This document shows positions 1 to 9,198 of a stretch of DNA of 64,000 nucleotides, one piece after another. The stretch covers positions 7,337,001 through 7,401,000 of the forward strand of contig NZ_CP108067.1 of the NCBI RefSeq assembly GCF_036178145.1, written 5' to 3'. This stretch comes from Streptomyces sp. NBC_00273 (GTDB lineage: Bacteria > Actinomycetota > Actinomycetes > Streptomycetales > Streptomycetaceae). Under the pieces are notes generated by a model. That model was not told where the DNA came from. It worked only from the letters and a program-made list of their open reading frames with translations, and ran no database searches. The stretch's first letter is position 1; each line of letters starts with the position of its first letter. The position numbers and the translations under genes were made by a program.

Positions 1-379
1 GGGTGCGGTACGTCGCCTCGGGCGCGGCGACCTCACTGCCGAACGGCGCCCCGTGCACCGCGTACCGCCAGGCCAGGGACTTGATGAACTCCGCCGCACT
101 GCGGTTGAGCTGCCACTGCGGGCGGGCCCGGCGCCGCGTCGCCCGCATGCCCACCCCCAGCACCCCCACGTACGAGAGCACGCTCAGCAGCCCGAAGAGG
201 TACATCGAGCCCAGCTTCGGCCCGGCGGGCAGCGCCGCGGCCGCCGCGGCCGCGACCAGCAGCAGCAACTGGGCGCGGGTGGCCTGGGTCGACTCCCGCT
301 GCCGGGAGATCGCCGCCTGGTCGGTGTGGTGGAAGAGGGCCGGCAGGTCCTCGTTTCGAAAGGTCATGCTGTCGGTCAC
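1..379 (-). CDS. DUF4231 (SLATT-like) membrane protein, 3' part outside window
   Basis: This is the first ~126 residues of a leftward gene that runs off the left edge. A soluble N-terminus is followed by two hydrophobic segments (about residues 36-51 and 58-78), a basic stretch, and EFIKSLAWRYAV near residue 97. The last motif, with its W-R-Y, is what I recognise from DUF4231 proteins, two-helix membrane proteins related to SLATT domains that are often found beside nucleotide-signalling or TIR genes. I chose the GTG at 379 because AGGGGGG lies four bases upstream; an in-frame ATG at 367 is the alternative. It follows fxsT by 72 bp on the same strand and may be co-transcribed, which would place a membrane effector-like protein at the end of the fxs operon. 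The function is unknown and the link to the operon is inferred. Confidence 0.75.
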   Translation of the reverse strand, partial: MTDSMTFRNEDLPALFHHTDQAAISRQRESTQATRAQLLLLVAAAAAAALPAGPKLGSMYLFGLLSVLSYVGVLGVGMRATRRRARPQWQLNRSAAEFIKSLAWRYAVHGAPFGSEVAAPEATYRT

Positions 380-451
380 AGCGCCCCCCTGCTGTCGGGT
401 GGCGGGCGGCGGGGCCCCGCGGTCGCGGAGCTCCCGCCGCCCGCCGTCGGA

Positions 452-3400
452 TCAGACGGCGAGAGGCTCCAGGTCGCGGTGGACCCGCCGCTCGTCGCGC
501 GCGTACCGGGTCAGGCTGTGGTCCTCGCCGAGCAGCCGGGTCAGCTCGGACACCGCCTCCGCCCGCAACCGGGCCGCCTCTTCCTTGCGGCCCATCGAGT
601 CCAGGCTGACCGCCATGTTGGAGCTGCTCGCCAGGGTCTCGGGATGGTGCGCCCCGAGCGCCTCGCGCAGCCGCATCACCGCGAGCCGCTCCAGGTCCAG
701 AGCGCCTTCCGGATCGCCCAGGTCGGCCCGCGTGTTGGCCAGGTTGAGGTGGGCGAACACGGTGTGCGGGTGGTTGTCGCCGAGCACGTCCCGCATCCCC
801 CGAATGGTCTGGCGCAGCATCGCCTCCGCCGTCTCCGCGGCGCCCGTGCCCCAGTGGAAGACCGCCAGGTTGTTCACGGCCGCCAAGGTGTACGGGTGCC
901 GCTCGCCCGGCACCTTCATGTACTCGTCCACCACCTCCTGCGCCAGGTCCCGCGCCCCGCCCGGGTCCCCGGTCGCGAACAGGTCCGAGGCCAGGTTGAG
1001 CTCGCAGGACAGCAGGTCCGGGTTGACGGAGGTGTACTTGGCCCGGTAGCGGGCCCGGGTGGCCGTGGTCAGCCGGAGGGCGTCCTCCAGCTGGCCGGCC
1101 CGGCGCAGCGACACCGCCAGGTTCTTCGCCGCCGAGAGGGTGCCGGGGAACGCGCGTCCCAGCGTCCGCTTGTAGGTGTCGTACGTCCGGCTCAGCAACT
1201 GCACCGAGTCCTCGTACCGGCCCACCTCGCGCAGGTCGCGCGCCAGGTTCTGCGCCGAGGACAGGGTGTACGGGTGCTCCGGCCCCAGCACCTCGGTGCG
1301 CAGGTCGTGCACCTCCTGGTCGATCTCGCGGGCCCTGGTGTACTGACCCACGAGCCGCAGGTTCAGCGCCAGGTTGTTCGCGGCGGCCAGCGTGCGCGGG
1401 TGCGCCTCGTGGAAGATCTGGCTGAAGCCCTCGTGCGCGTCGGTCGCCAGCTCCATCGCCTGCCCGTAATGACCCAGTGCGCCCAGCGTGTTGGCCAGAC
1501 CGCTCATGGTCATGTACGTGTGCGGGTGCGAGGGGCCGAGCACCGCCTTCTGCCGCTCCAGCGTGACCTCGTCCAGCTCCTTGGCCTCCACGAACCGGCC
1601 CTGCGAGCGCAGGATGTTCGACAGGTGGAAGCGCAGGTACAGGTACTGCAGGTCGTTGTTGCCCAGCATCTCCTTCCACGCCTCGCGCAGTTCCTCGCCG
1701 AGGGCGTACGCGGCCTTGAAGTCGCCGCGCTTCCACAAGTAGCGCACCCGGTCGATCAGCAGCCGGCGCGTCTCCGGTTCCTTGCAGTACCGGGCCTCCG
1801 ACGGGGTCAGGTGCGACCAGATGGTGTTGAACCGCGGCCACGTCTCCGGATTGTCGATCGGCTCGTCGTCGTCCGGCCGGGCCCCCGCCAGGATCCGGTG
1901 GACCGCGTGCCGCGCCTCGCGCTGCTCCTCCTCGCTCAGCTGGGCCCGGATCACCGCCTGCACCAGCCGGTGCACCTGGATGCTGTTGCTGACCTGGTCG
2001 ACCTTGGCCAGCGCGAACCGGCCGATCTCCCGGATCACCCGGCCCAGCACCAGCTTCTCCTGCAGCGAGGAGTCGTAGGGCTTGAGGGCGTCGATCATCT
2101 CCTTGCTGTAGAGCAGGTTCGCGGAGATCGGCTCGGGCGCGAGGAAGGCACAGAGCTGGAGCAGCCGGACGGCCGCGGGGGACCGGGACTGCAGCCGCTC
2201 GATGGAGATGTTCCAGGTGGCGGCCACCGGCTCCGGGTAACCGGGCGGCTGGTTCAGGGCCAGGACGCGGGCGGCCTGCTGCGCCAGCTGCTCGATGTAC
2301 ACGGACACCGGCGTCGCCGTCTCCGCGATCCAGGCACCCGCCTGCTCGACGGCCAGCGGCAGGTCGCCCACCGCCACCGCCACCTGCTCGGCGTCGTCCT
2401 TGCTGAGCCCGGGGGCCCGGCGCTGGAGGTGCTCGATGGACTCCTCCCGCAGGAACACGTCCACCGGCAGCGCGTCACCGTACTGCGACCAGGACTGGTT
2501 GCGGGAGGTCACCAGGACGTGGCCCGGCCCGCCCGGCGGGAAGAACCGCTTGAGCGTCTCGGGATCGTCCGCGTTGTCGAAGACCAGCAGCCAGCGGGAG
2601 GAGGGAACCCCGCGCCGCAGCAGGTCGATCGCCTCCTGCGAGGCGGCCGCCATGTCCTCGCCGGTCTGCGCGCCCAGCCGCACCGCCAGCTCCGCGAGGG
2701 CCGCGACCACGTCGTCGGTCTGCTCCGAGGAGATCCACCACACCAGGTCGTAGTCGGCCATGAACCGGTGCACGTACTCCAGTGCCACCTGGGTCTTGCC
2801 GACGCCGCCGAGCCCGAACAGGGTCTGCGGCTGCGGGAGCACCACGGCCATGCCCCCGCCGAGCTGGTCGCGCATCCGCTCCAGCACGATGCTGCGCCCG
2901 GTGAACCCCGGGTTGCGGGGCGGCGCGTTCCAGATCTTCGGGACGGTCCCCGGGAAGCGGGGACCGGGCTGCGAGGCACTGTTGACGCTGTCGGGCAGGG
3001 CCATGGGCCGCTCCACCGCACGCAGCAGGGCGGTGGTCGCGTGCACCTCGTCGAGCCGGAAGAGGTCCACCGGGTTGCGGTCGATGTACGGCGTGGAGAG
3101 CCGTACGTCACCCACCCTCAGCGGCACCAGCTGGCGCCGGCCCCCGGTCGGGTCCTCGGCGGCCGCGCGCTCCCACACGTCCACGGCCCGGGCCGACTTG
3201 AGGTAGGCGGTGGAGAGCAGCACCACGGTCCGGGCGGCCGTGTCGATGCTGATGCCCGCGCCCCCGAGGGTGTCCCCGGCGACCGCTCCCGGTGCCTGCT
3301 CGGCCGAGACGTCCTTCGGCACGACCCGGAAACCGGCCCGGGTGAGCACCGACTCGATCCAGTCGGCCCACATCCGGTTCTCGGCGACGTAGGACAGGAA

Positions 3401-4447
3401 CAGGTCGGCGGGCAGGGCCGGGCGGCGCCGGGTGAAGGCGTCCCTGATGCGCAGCCGGACCTCCTCGCCGATGACCGGCATGGAGGTGATGTGGCCCTCG
3501 GTGACCACGGCGGTGAGCCGTTCGAAGGCGGAGAGCAGGGAGTTGGTGAGCCCGGCCTCGTCACCGAAGGTGGCCAGGGTCTCCTCGTAGGCGTAGTAGG
3601 GGCGGTACGGGATCTCCACCGCGCCCCAGTAGGAGGTGAGCTCGTCCCCGACCAGGCCGTTCGGGAAGCGGTCGAACTTGATCCGGGCCAGCGCCCGGCC
3701 GGCGTCGGCCTTCTCCTTCTCGCCCTCGTCGATGCGCATCGGGACCGGGTAGATCTTGATGCCGCGGTCGTTGAACCGCTCGTCGATCTGGCGGGCGACG
3801 GACGCGGCGCCGTCGATGGACTGGTCGGACAGGGTGAAGCAGTCCACGAGGACGTCCGGCAGGTGCACGGTGCAGATGTCGGCGATGTCGGACAGGCCGG
3901 TGCGGCTGTCGATCAGGACGTAGTCGTAGTTCCGCTTCATGTCGGCGCGCAAGGCGTCGAAGAAGAGCCCGCCGCCGAGCCGGTCGTAGAAGTTGTCCCA
4001 GTCGAAGGTGGAGACGGTCGCCGAGTACTCGCGGTTCTGCCGGCCCGCCGAGACGAAGTCCAGGGTGCCCCCGTCCGGGAACTCCCAGCCGTGGGTCTCC
4101 GGGGTGAGCGAGACGGCATGCGGCTGTATCCGCGCGTAGTCCTTGTGCCAGTCGTCGGGCCGCTGCACCGGGCTGGTCGCCGCCCACGCGTACTCGCTGA
4201 TCAGATCGATGACCCCGGTGGTGGCCCCCAGCGTGGAGGGGTCCAGGAAGGGGTGGAAGAAGCGGTGCAGGCCGGGCGCCTCCAGGTCCCAGTCCACGGC
4301 GAGGACCCGCTTGCCGTTGGCCGCCAGGATCCAGGCGGTGTTGGCCAGCGCCATGGTGCGGCCCGTGCCGCCCTTGTACGAATAGAAGGTGACGATGCGT
4401 CCGTCACGGCTGTCGCTGTCGCCGCTGCTGTCACTGCTCGCTGTCAT
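452..4447 (-). CDS. fxsT: FxsT-like protein: ParA/MinD-like ATPase, TIR, NB-ARC, TPR
   Basis: This 1331-aa protein joins four modules. Residues ~17-320 are a ParA/MinD-type ATPase with the deviant Walker A KGGTGRT at 25-31. Residues ~345-480 resemble a TIR domain (DLFLSYVAENRMWADWIE). An NB-ARC/STAND ATPase follows, with P-loop GLGGVGKT near 545-551. From ~900 to the end come tandem tetratricopeptide repeats of the 42-residue kinesin-light-chain type (P-H-T-L and L-G-x-x-H-P signatures). This matches the large TPR protein of FxSxx-COOH peptide loci. Its start overlaps the end of fxsC by 17 bp, so the two are translationally coupled. The architecture is that of an NLR-like sensor or scaffold; whether it senses the FxsA peptide is not known. 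It is probably cytoplasmic, as no signal peptide or membrane segment is visible. Confidence 0.9.
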   Translation of the reverse strand: MTASSDSSGDSDSRDGRIVTFYSYKGGTGRTMALANTAWILAANGKRVLAVDWDLEAPGLHRFFHPFLDPSTLGATTGVIDLISEYAWAATSPVQRPDDWHKDYARIQPHAVSLTPETHGWEFPDGGTLDFVSAGRQNREYSATVSTFDWDNFYDRLGGGLFFDALRADMKRNYDYVLIDSRTGLSDIADICTVHLPDVLVDCFTLSDQSIDGAASVARQIDERFNDRGIKIYPVPMRIDEGEKEKADAGRALARIKFDRFPNGLVGDELTSYWGAVEIPYRPYYAYEETLATFGDEAGLTNSLLSAFERLTAVVTEGHITSMPVIGEEVRLRIRDAFTRRRPALPADLFLSYVAENRMWADWIESVLTRAGFRVVPKDVSAEQAPGAVAGDTLGGAGISIDTAARTVVLLSTAYLKSARAVDVWERAAAEDPTGGRRQLVPLRVGDVRLSTPYIDRNPVDLFRLDEVHATTALLRAVERPMALPDSVNSASQPGPRFPGTVPKIWNAPPRNPGFTGRSIVLERMRDQLGGGMAVVLPQPQTLFGLGGVGKTQVALEYVHRFMADYDLVWWISSEQTDDVVAALAELAVRLGAQTGEDMAAASQEAIDLLRRGVPSSRWLLVFDNADDPETLKRFFPPGGPGHVLVTSRNQSWSQYGDALPVDVFLREESIEHLQRRAPGLSKDDAEQVAVAVGDLPLAVEQAGAWIAETATPVSVYIEQLAQQAARVLALNQPPGYPEPVAATWNISIERLQSRSPAAVRLLQLCAFLAPEPISANLLYSKEMIDALKPYDSSLQEKLVLGRVIREIGRFALAKVDQVSNSIQVHRLVQAVIRAQLSEEEQREARHAVHRILAGARPDDDEPIDNPETWPRFNTIWSHLTPSEARYCKEPETRRLLIDRVRYLWKRGDFKAAYALGEELREAWKEMLGNNDLQYLYLRFHLSNILRSQGRFVEAKELDEVTLERQKAVLGPSHPHTYMTMSGLANTLGALGHYGQAMELATDAHEGFSQIFHEAHPRTLAAANNLALNLRLVGQYTRAREIDQEVHDLRTEVLGPEHPYTLSSAQNLARDLREVGRYEDSVQLLSRTYDTYKRTLGRAFPGTLSAAKNLAVSLRRAGQLEDALRLTTATRARYRAKYTSVNPDLLSCELNLASDLFATGDPGGARDLAQEVVDEYMKVPGERHPYTLAAVNNLAVFHWGTGAAETAEAMLRQTIRGMRDVLGDNHPHTVFAHLNLANTRADLGDPEGALDLERLAVMRLREALGAHHPETLASSSNMAVSLDSMGRKEEAARLRAEAVSELTRLLGEDHSLTRYARDERRVHRDLEPLAV

Positions 4448-5807
4448 CCGCGTCCCCCCGGTCGGTGTCGTTGTCGTCGTGGTCGTGGAGGCCGGCCCCC
4501 GCCGGCCCGGTCCGGCGCCGATCGGAGTCGGGCGGGAAGGGGACCCGGGGCGATGGCGGCCCTGGCGGCCCGTTCATCCCCATCGGCCCCAGCAACCGGG
4601 GCCGTTCGATGGAGGTGTCGCCCTTCGGCGGATAGGGCTGTGCGTGTCTGAGGAACTGCTGGGCGGCCGCCTCGACCACCTGCGGCAGGATCTGGCCGAG
4701 GGTCTCCACGTTGGCCACGCCGTTCGCGGCGGCCCGGCAGGCGGCCCGGCCCTGGCTCATGGTCTTGGGCATGGTGGTCTCCAGCCGGTCGGCCAGCTCG
4801 TTCTCCTTCGACCGGCTCTGATGGTCGTACCGGTTCCACGGCACGACCACGTTGACCCACGGCCGTGGCTCCCGGTCGAAGGCGGCCAGGCGCCGGCGCC
4901 GCTGCTCGTCCTCCACCGCCCACCGGTCGACGATCAGGATCTCCGGCCGGGTCGGCAGCTGCTTGCTGTCGAGGTGCCCGGCCTCGTCGTCGAAGGAGGA
5001 CATGGTGGTCTGGTAGTTGAGGTTCTTGACCAGGTCCTCGGCGACGTAGGCGATCGGCCGCTGGGCGACCGGATGGTACGGGTTCCACTCCAGGGCGGTG
5101 TCCCCGTAGTACTCGGGGGTGCGGCCCTCGGGCAGATCGTGCCGGGAGGAGGCGGCCACGGTCACGTGCAGGGTGCGGGCCGGGCTGCCGCTGGAGCCGA
5201 AGGCGCTCGGAACGTTGCGGTAGTCCAGCGGGCGGATGGGGTCCAGGTGGGCGGTCTCGGCGACCTGGACGATGCGCCGGGCGAGCTCGTACACGGCCTG
5301 CTCGTACTGGTCGGCGTAGCCGCGCAGTTTGATCAGCCCGTACAGGCCGTCGGTGACGTAGCGCTCGCCGAAGGTGTTGTGGTTGAACTGCAACCGCTCG
5401 GCCGGGCCCGGGAGTTGCTCCGGAGGCACCGGCACCCATAACGCGGGCACGATGGCCTCGGCCTGTTTGTTGCTCATCGCGCCGTGCTGGACGGCGCGCT
5501 GCGCGAAGGCGAACCACTCCTTCCCGCACATCTCGCTGGCGAAGTACCGCGGCGAGAACAGGGGAACGAAGACGCGGCAGTTGGCGAGTGCCCGGGCGAG
5601 CCGTTCGGACCAGCCCTCGCCGCTGCGTATCTCCCGGTCCATGAAGCCGACGTCGTACCCGGCGCGCAGGTCCGTCAGCGCCATCACGTGCCCGCAGAGA
5701 TCACGGAAAAGGCGCTCGACCCACATGTCCGGGTCGGGGCCCCCGGCCCCGAACCTCGGTGTATGTGCGTAACTGAGAAAAAAGTACGGCTCCCCTGATG
5801 CGGGCAC
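4431..5807 (-). CDS. fxsC: FxsC, TIR-like protein of the FxSxx-COOH system
   Basis: A 458-aa protein. Residues ~8-150 form a TIR-like fold (YFFLSYAHTP at the start, later VFVPLFSPRYFASEMCGKEW), as in the FxsC family of FxSxx-COOH loci. The C-terminal half carries no domain I recognise and ends in a disordered Pro/Asp/Arg-rich tail. The start is a GTG at 5807 with GGGGG four bases upstream. The gene overlaps fxsT by 17 bp and lies 80 bp after the acetyltransferase gene. A TTA leucine codon is present at 5439-5441, in frame in the sequence PALWVPV. In Streptomyces this codon is read only by the developmentally controlled bldA tRNA, so FxsC protein may be limited to late growth. Whether this TIR domain has NADase activity cannot be told from sequence. 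Confidence 0.9.
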   Translation of the reverse strand: MPASGEPYFFLSYAHTPRFGAGGPDPDMWVERLFRDLCGHVMALTDLRAGYDVGFMDREIRSGEGWSERLARALANCRVFVPLFSPRYFASEMCGKEWFAFAQRAVQHGAMSNKQAEAIVPALWVPVPPEQLPGPAERLQFNHNTFGERYVTDGLYGLIKLRGYADQYEQAVYELARRIVQVAETAHLDPIRPLDYRNVPSAFGSSGSPARTLHVTVAASSRHDLPEGRTPEYYGDTALEWNPYHPVAQRPIAYVAEDLVKNLNYQTTMSSFDDEAGHLDSKQLPTRPEILIVDRWAVEDEQRRRRLAAFDREPRPWVNVVVPWNRYDHQSRSKENELADRLETTMPKTMSQGRAACRAAANGVANVETLGQILPQVVEAAAQQFLRHAQPYPPKGDTSIERPRLLGPMGMNGPPGPPSPRVPFPPDSDRRRTGPAGAGLHDHDDNDTDRGDADDSEQ

Positions 5808-5887
5808 ACGACCCCCGTCCCGAAGATGCGAAGCGAAGAAACATCATTCCGGAGCTGCTTCGCCACATCCCCTCATCGTTCAGTCAA

Positions 5888-6685
5888 TCAGCGTCTGTTT
5901 TCGGTCATCCAGTCAAGGGCGTGATCGACGGCATCCGGGAGGGAGAAGAGCATGGTCGACGCGCCTCCCACCCGCCCCCTGCGCACCCGTGAATCCGGGA
6001 ACGCGTCACCGATCTCCGCGAAATCGCCGTCGTCCAGCGCGACGTCCTCGTATGCGGTCCACTCCCCCTCCTGCCGGTGTCTTTGCGACCCCGGAAGGTT
6101 CACCTTCACCACACACTCGTACATGCGCAAGGGGGGCTTCGGAATTCGGTACTCCGCGAGATGGAAAGCGGTGCAGACCGAAAACCCCACATTGATCATG
6201 AGTACCTGCCCGCCCTCCCAGCACAGCTTTCCCAGGGGTGACTCTTCCCCCAGATGGCTCTCGAGGCGGTGCCCCGAGCACAGCCGCTCCGCGTCCGCCC
6301 CGAGGGCCGCGAACGAGGTCTGCGGATGGGCGCTGCGCGCGGCGCCCGGCACGGTGCGGACGGCCTCGGCCAGGGAACCCATGCCCTGGCTCGGGGTGCT
6401 CGCCGGGTCGAAGGGGGACATCCGCTCGCGGAAGTTCCGCACCCCGGCCTCGTCCAGACCGCGGATCCGCTCCAGGTGGGCGGTGGAGGTCTTGGAGTTC
6501 TCCGGGGTGAACGCCGGGACCACCAGGGTGCCGCGCGGCCCGAGGACGCCCGTCAGCGCGTCGCGCAGCAGCTCCGCGCGCAGCCCGGTCCCACCGAGGG
6601 AGGAGTGCACCAGGAGCCGCATGCCGGGGCGGACCCCGGCCAGCCGCAACTGCACGGCGAGCTGGAGCCTGCCGGGCGCGGTCAC
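5888..6685 (-). CDS. AAC(3)-family N-acetyltransferase of the fxs locus
   Basis: A 265-aa protein of the aminoglycoside 3-N-acetyltransferase fold: VHSSLGG near residue 27, GTLVVPAFT, the HPQTSFAALG motif, and SPLGKLCWEGGQVLMINVG. These are the usual AAC(3) landmarks and the length is normal for the family. The start is a GTG at 6685 that overlaps the fxsB stop as GTGA, so translation is coupled to fxsB. Known AAC(3) enzymes transfer an acetyl group from acetyl-CoA to an amino group of an aminoglycoside. Here, between a RiPP maturase and fxsC, an acetylation of the processed peptide or of a small-molecule partner is as plausible as drug resistance; that is inference. The 3' third uses A/T-ending codons (aat, ttt, att, caa, aga) more than the neighbouring genes. 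Confidence 0.85.
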   Translation of the reverse strand: MTAPGRLQLAVQLRLAGVRPGMRLLVHSSLGGTGLRAELLRDALTGVLGPRGTLVVPAFTPENSKTSTAHLERIRGLDEAGVRNFRERMSPFDPASTPSQGMGSLAEAVRTVPGAARSAHPQTSFAALGADAERLCSGHRLESHLGEESPLGKLCWEGGQVLMINVGFSVCTAFHLAEYRIPKPPLRMYECVVKVNLPGSQRHRQEGEWTAYEDVALDDGDFAEIGDAFPDSRVRRGRVGGASTMLFSLPDAVDHALDWMTENRR

Positions 6686-8934
6686 GCGTCGACCGTCTTC
6701 AGTTCGTAGCGGAGCTCCGCGACCAGGCTCTTTCCGGTGACGGTCAGCTCGGCCGCCTCCGAGAGCCGGTCCAGGGCCCGGTGGATCCGGTCCGAGCCGC
6801 CGGGCTCGGGCGTCGCCGTGGCCCGCCGGTACGCCTCCACCGCCACCCGCTCGTGCACGTCCGCCAGCAACCGGGACACCGGTACCGGCCGCTCCCGCCA
6901 CGGCGAGCGGTGCTGCCACTGACCGTCCAGCGCGTACAGGTCGGTCACCTCGGTCAGCGCCCGCAGCCGGGTCCGCCGCCGCCCGGTCAGCAGCGCCAGC
7001 GCGGTCTCCCGCACTCCGGCCGCGTACGGCACCCCGAGCGCCCCCGGCCCGTGCCGCCCGGCCTCGCCCCAACCGCCCGCCCGAGGGCCGCCCGCGAGCG
7101 GGGTCAGGGTGGTCAGCCCGGTGGCCGCCGCCCGCGCGAACTCCGGCACCGCCTCGTGCAGCAGCGCCCACGCCCGGTCCAGCCTGCCCCGCCACTCCTC
7201 GGTCTCCCCGGCGCCGAGGCGGAGCCTGGGCGGGCGCGGGAAGCAGTTGCGGTACGGGTCGAGGTCCTCCAGGGCCACCGGGGCCGCGTCCGGCCCGGGC
7301 GACCAGGTGCGCACGGGCTGCCAGCGGGCGTCCCCCGCCGTGGGCCCGAAGCGGTGCTCGGCGCGGCCGTCCCGTACGGCGTACCCCTCGGCGGTGACGT
7401 GCAGCGCGGCCCGGCCCTCCGTGCCGGGTTCCCCGAGCCGCAACAGTCCCAGCGTCGGCAGGTACACCTCGCCGTCCCGGTAGGCCACCTCGGCCGGCAG
7501 GTCCAGCCCGCCGCGGAGCACGGCCGCGGCGGCCAGCGCGGTCAGCCTGCGCGCCGCCTCCGGGGCGTCCTGCTCGCCGTCGCGGGCTGCGTCCAGGGCC
7601 GCCAGCACCCAGGTCCGGGTGAAGGGGTGGTCCAGTACGGCGTCCAGCGCGTCCGTGCCCGCTTCCCCGGCCCGCTCCACGGCGGCCAGCAGCTCCCAGG
7701 CGTGCGCCCAGCCGGGGTCGGCGGCGAGGTCCGCGTGCAGCCGGGCCAGCAGGATCCGGGTCAGTTCCTCCTGGGACCGGGCGAGTTCGGCCGGGTCGGT
7801 GAGCTGCGGCGCGGTCTCCCGCGCTGCGGTGCGGCCCTCGACCCCGTCCACGAGCTCGCGCAGGTCGGTGCAGTAGACGGAAGGGTTGTCGAAGCCGTTC
7901 CGGTCGCGGTAGCGGTGGGTGTAGAGCCCGCCCCCGCACGAACGTACGACGGGGCACCGGCGGCACGAGTCGCTGACGCCCGCGAGGCCCAGCTGCCGGG
8001 CGCGGACCCCGGGATGGGCCGCGACCTGGTCAAACGCGTGGTCGAAGACGTTGAAGCCGGTGGCCGCGGCCCCCTCGAAGGCGCTCTTGAGGGAGTCCAC
8101 CTGCTCCAGGGTCCCGTCGGTCTCGACGACGACGAGGTCGGTGGGCGCGAGGCCGAGCGATTCGGTGAGGCTGGGGCCGCCGCGCAGGGTGGAGAGCAGG
8201 GACTCGAAGAGCCGTACGGGTACCGGGCGCCCCAGCCGGTCCCAGTGGTCGAAGACCCGCAGCAGCCAGCGCGCGTAGGCGTCGGGGGCGCCGTCGGGCC
8301 GGGCCGGGGGCGTCTCCCAGGTGGCGTGGGGGAGGAGGAAGTCGACCCGTGGGGGCTCCAGTTCGACCAGCGCGTCCAGTACGGCGACGGGGTCGTTGGC
8401 CACGTCCACGGTGCAGAGCAGACCTTGGTAGAGGTGGCGGTACGGCTCGGAGCGCAGCAGTGCGACGGCGGCCAGGACCAGCGGGTGGCTCGTGCGACCG
8501 TCGGCGAAGCGGCGGTGACGGTCGTTGGCGGCGCGGTCCCCGTCGAGGGAGATGCCGACCCGGACGCCGTATTCGTCGAAGAGGTCGAGGTAACGGGAGC
8601 TGAGTTGGAGCCCGTTGGTGTGGATCCGCAGGTCGAGGGCGGCGATCCCGCTGAGCGCCCGGGTGAACTCCTCGCACACGAGGCGGAGTCGGGCCGGGCC
8701 CGCCAACAGGGGTTCCCCTCCATGGAGAATCACCGTGACGGAGGGGAGTGCATGGTCACGGGCATGTTCGGCGAGCCTGGACGCGGTATGCGAAATAACC
8801 TCGGGGGAGATCACTTTCGGCCGGGCCCGCCAGCTCTGATCTGCATGTTCGTAGACGTAGCAATGATCACATGCAAGATCGCATCTGCTGTGAACTTTTA
8901 GGACGATCTCGCGAAATGCGATCAGGCCGGTCAT
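6682..8934 (-). CDS. fxsB: FxsB radical SAM/SPASM peptide maturase
   Basis: A 750-aa radical SAM enzyme. The cluster motif C18-x3-C22-x2-C25 binds the SAM-reactive [4Fe-4S] centre. A SPASM-type Cys cluster lies near residues 322-355 (CRRCPVVRSCGGG, later VYCTDL). Enzymes of this family crosslink residues of an FxSxx-COOH precursor into a cyclophane. The C-terminal ~390 residues look like the domain that in related proteins carries an HExxH metal site. Here the expected segment (about residues 645-660) reads ALALLTGRRRTRLRAL, with no HExxH, although the following SPWRERPVP stretch is kept. The gene starts at an ATG 28 bp after fxsA. The first ~80 codons are unusually A/T-rich at third positions (cta, aaa, aga, ctt, att), unlike the rest of the gene. 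Confidence 0.92.
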   Translation of the reverse strand: MTGLIAFREIVLKVHSRCDLACDHCYVYEHADQSWRARPKVISPEVISHTASRLAEHARDHALPSVTVILHGGEPLLAGPARLRLVCEEFTRALSGIAALDLRIHTNGLQLSSRYLDLFDEYGVRVGISLDGDRAANDRHRRFADGRTSHPLVLAAVALLRSEPYRHLYQGLLCTVDVANDPVAVLDALVELEPPRVDFLLPHATWETPPARPDGAPDAYARWLLRVFDHWDRLGRPVPVRLFESLLSTLRGGPSLTESLGLAPTDLVVVETDGTLEQVDSLKSAFEGAAATGFNVFDHAFDQVAAHPGVRARQLGLAGVSDSCRRCPVVRSCGGGLYTHRYRDRNGFDNPSVYCTDLRELVDGVEGRTAARETAPQLTDPAELARSQEELTRILLARLHADLAADPGWAHAWELLAAVERAGEAGTDALDAVLDHPFTRTWVLAALDAARDGEQDAPEAARRLTALAAAAVLRGGLDLPAEVAYRDGEVYLPTLGLLRLGEPGTEGRAALHVTAEGYAVRDGRAEHRFGPTAGDARWQPVRTWSPGPDAAPVALEDLDPYRNCFPRPPRLRLGAGETEEWRGRLDRAWALLHEAVPEFARAAATGLTTLTPLAGGPRAGGWGEAGRHGPGALGVPYAAGVRETALALLTGRRRTRLRALTEVTDLYALDGQWQHRSPWRERPVPVSRLLADVHERVAVEAYRRATATPEPGGSDRIHRALDRLSEAAELTVTGKSLVAELRYELKTVDA

Positions 8935-8962
8935 TCCACCAGTCTAGGGCGCAGAGTTCGGG

Positions 8963-9127
8963 TCAGAGCGCGGAGTTGAAGATCGGTGCCTGAACCGGAC
9001 GAGCAGATTCGGCCGGCAGTACGCGACCGAGCGTCGTCGCCGCGGACGCGGTGTGGACGTCGATCTTGCCGAGCGGGACCCGGTGGGCCTTGACCGAGCT
9101 GGTCGCGGGGGATGCTGAAGTGTTCAC
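8963..9127 (-). CDS. fxsA: FxsA precursor peptide (FxSxx-COOH RiPP)
   Basis: A short ORF ending in PIFNSAL-COOH, which fits the defining Phe-x-Ser-x-x carboxy terminus of FxsA peptides and sits directly before the radical SAM gene. I chose the GTG at 9127 (54 aa, starting VNTSASPATSS) because AAGGACGG lies just upstream and because it leaves a 71-bp distance to the promoter element, matching the 63 bp seen at the neighbouring gene that carries the same element. In-frame starts further upstream are an ATG (the M of HMPIPHG) and a GTG at 9181 (72 aa). The leader is hydrophilic. The core is at the C-terminus, where FxsB is expected to crosslink the Phe; the known family chemistry is a three-residue cyclophane. 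No signal peptide or double-Gly cleavage motif is evident. Confidence 0.88.
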   Translation of the reverse strand: MNTSASPATSSVKAHRVPLGKIDVHTASAATTLGRVLPAESARPVQAPIFNSAL

Positions 9128-9198
9128 GGCACCGTCCTTGGGGAAGCCATGTGGAATGGGCATGTGAATGACAACGGCCACATGCTGCTGTCAAGCAG

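Noticed and set aside
53..4651. Long open frames opposite fxsT and other genes (also 6781-8901, minus 16970-20473, minus 38903-41575, minus 42085-43641)
   Set aside because: They are mirror frames of high-GC genes with low-complexity, Arg/Gly/Pro/Ala-rich translations and no domains, while the opposite strand carries clear families.
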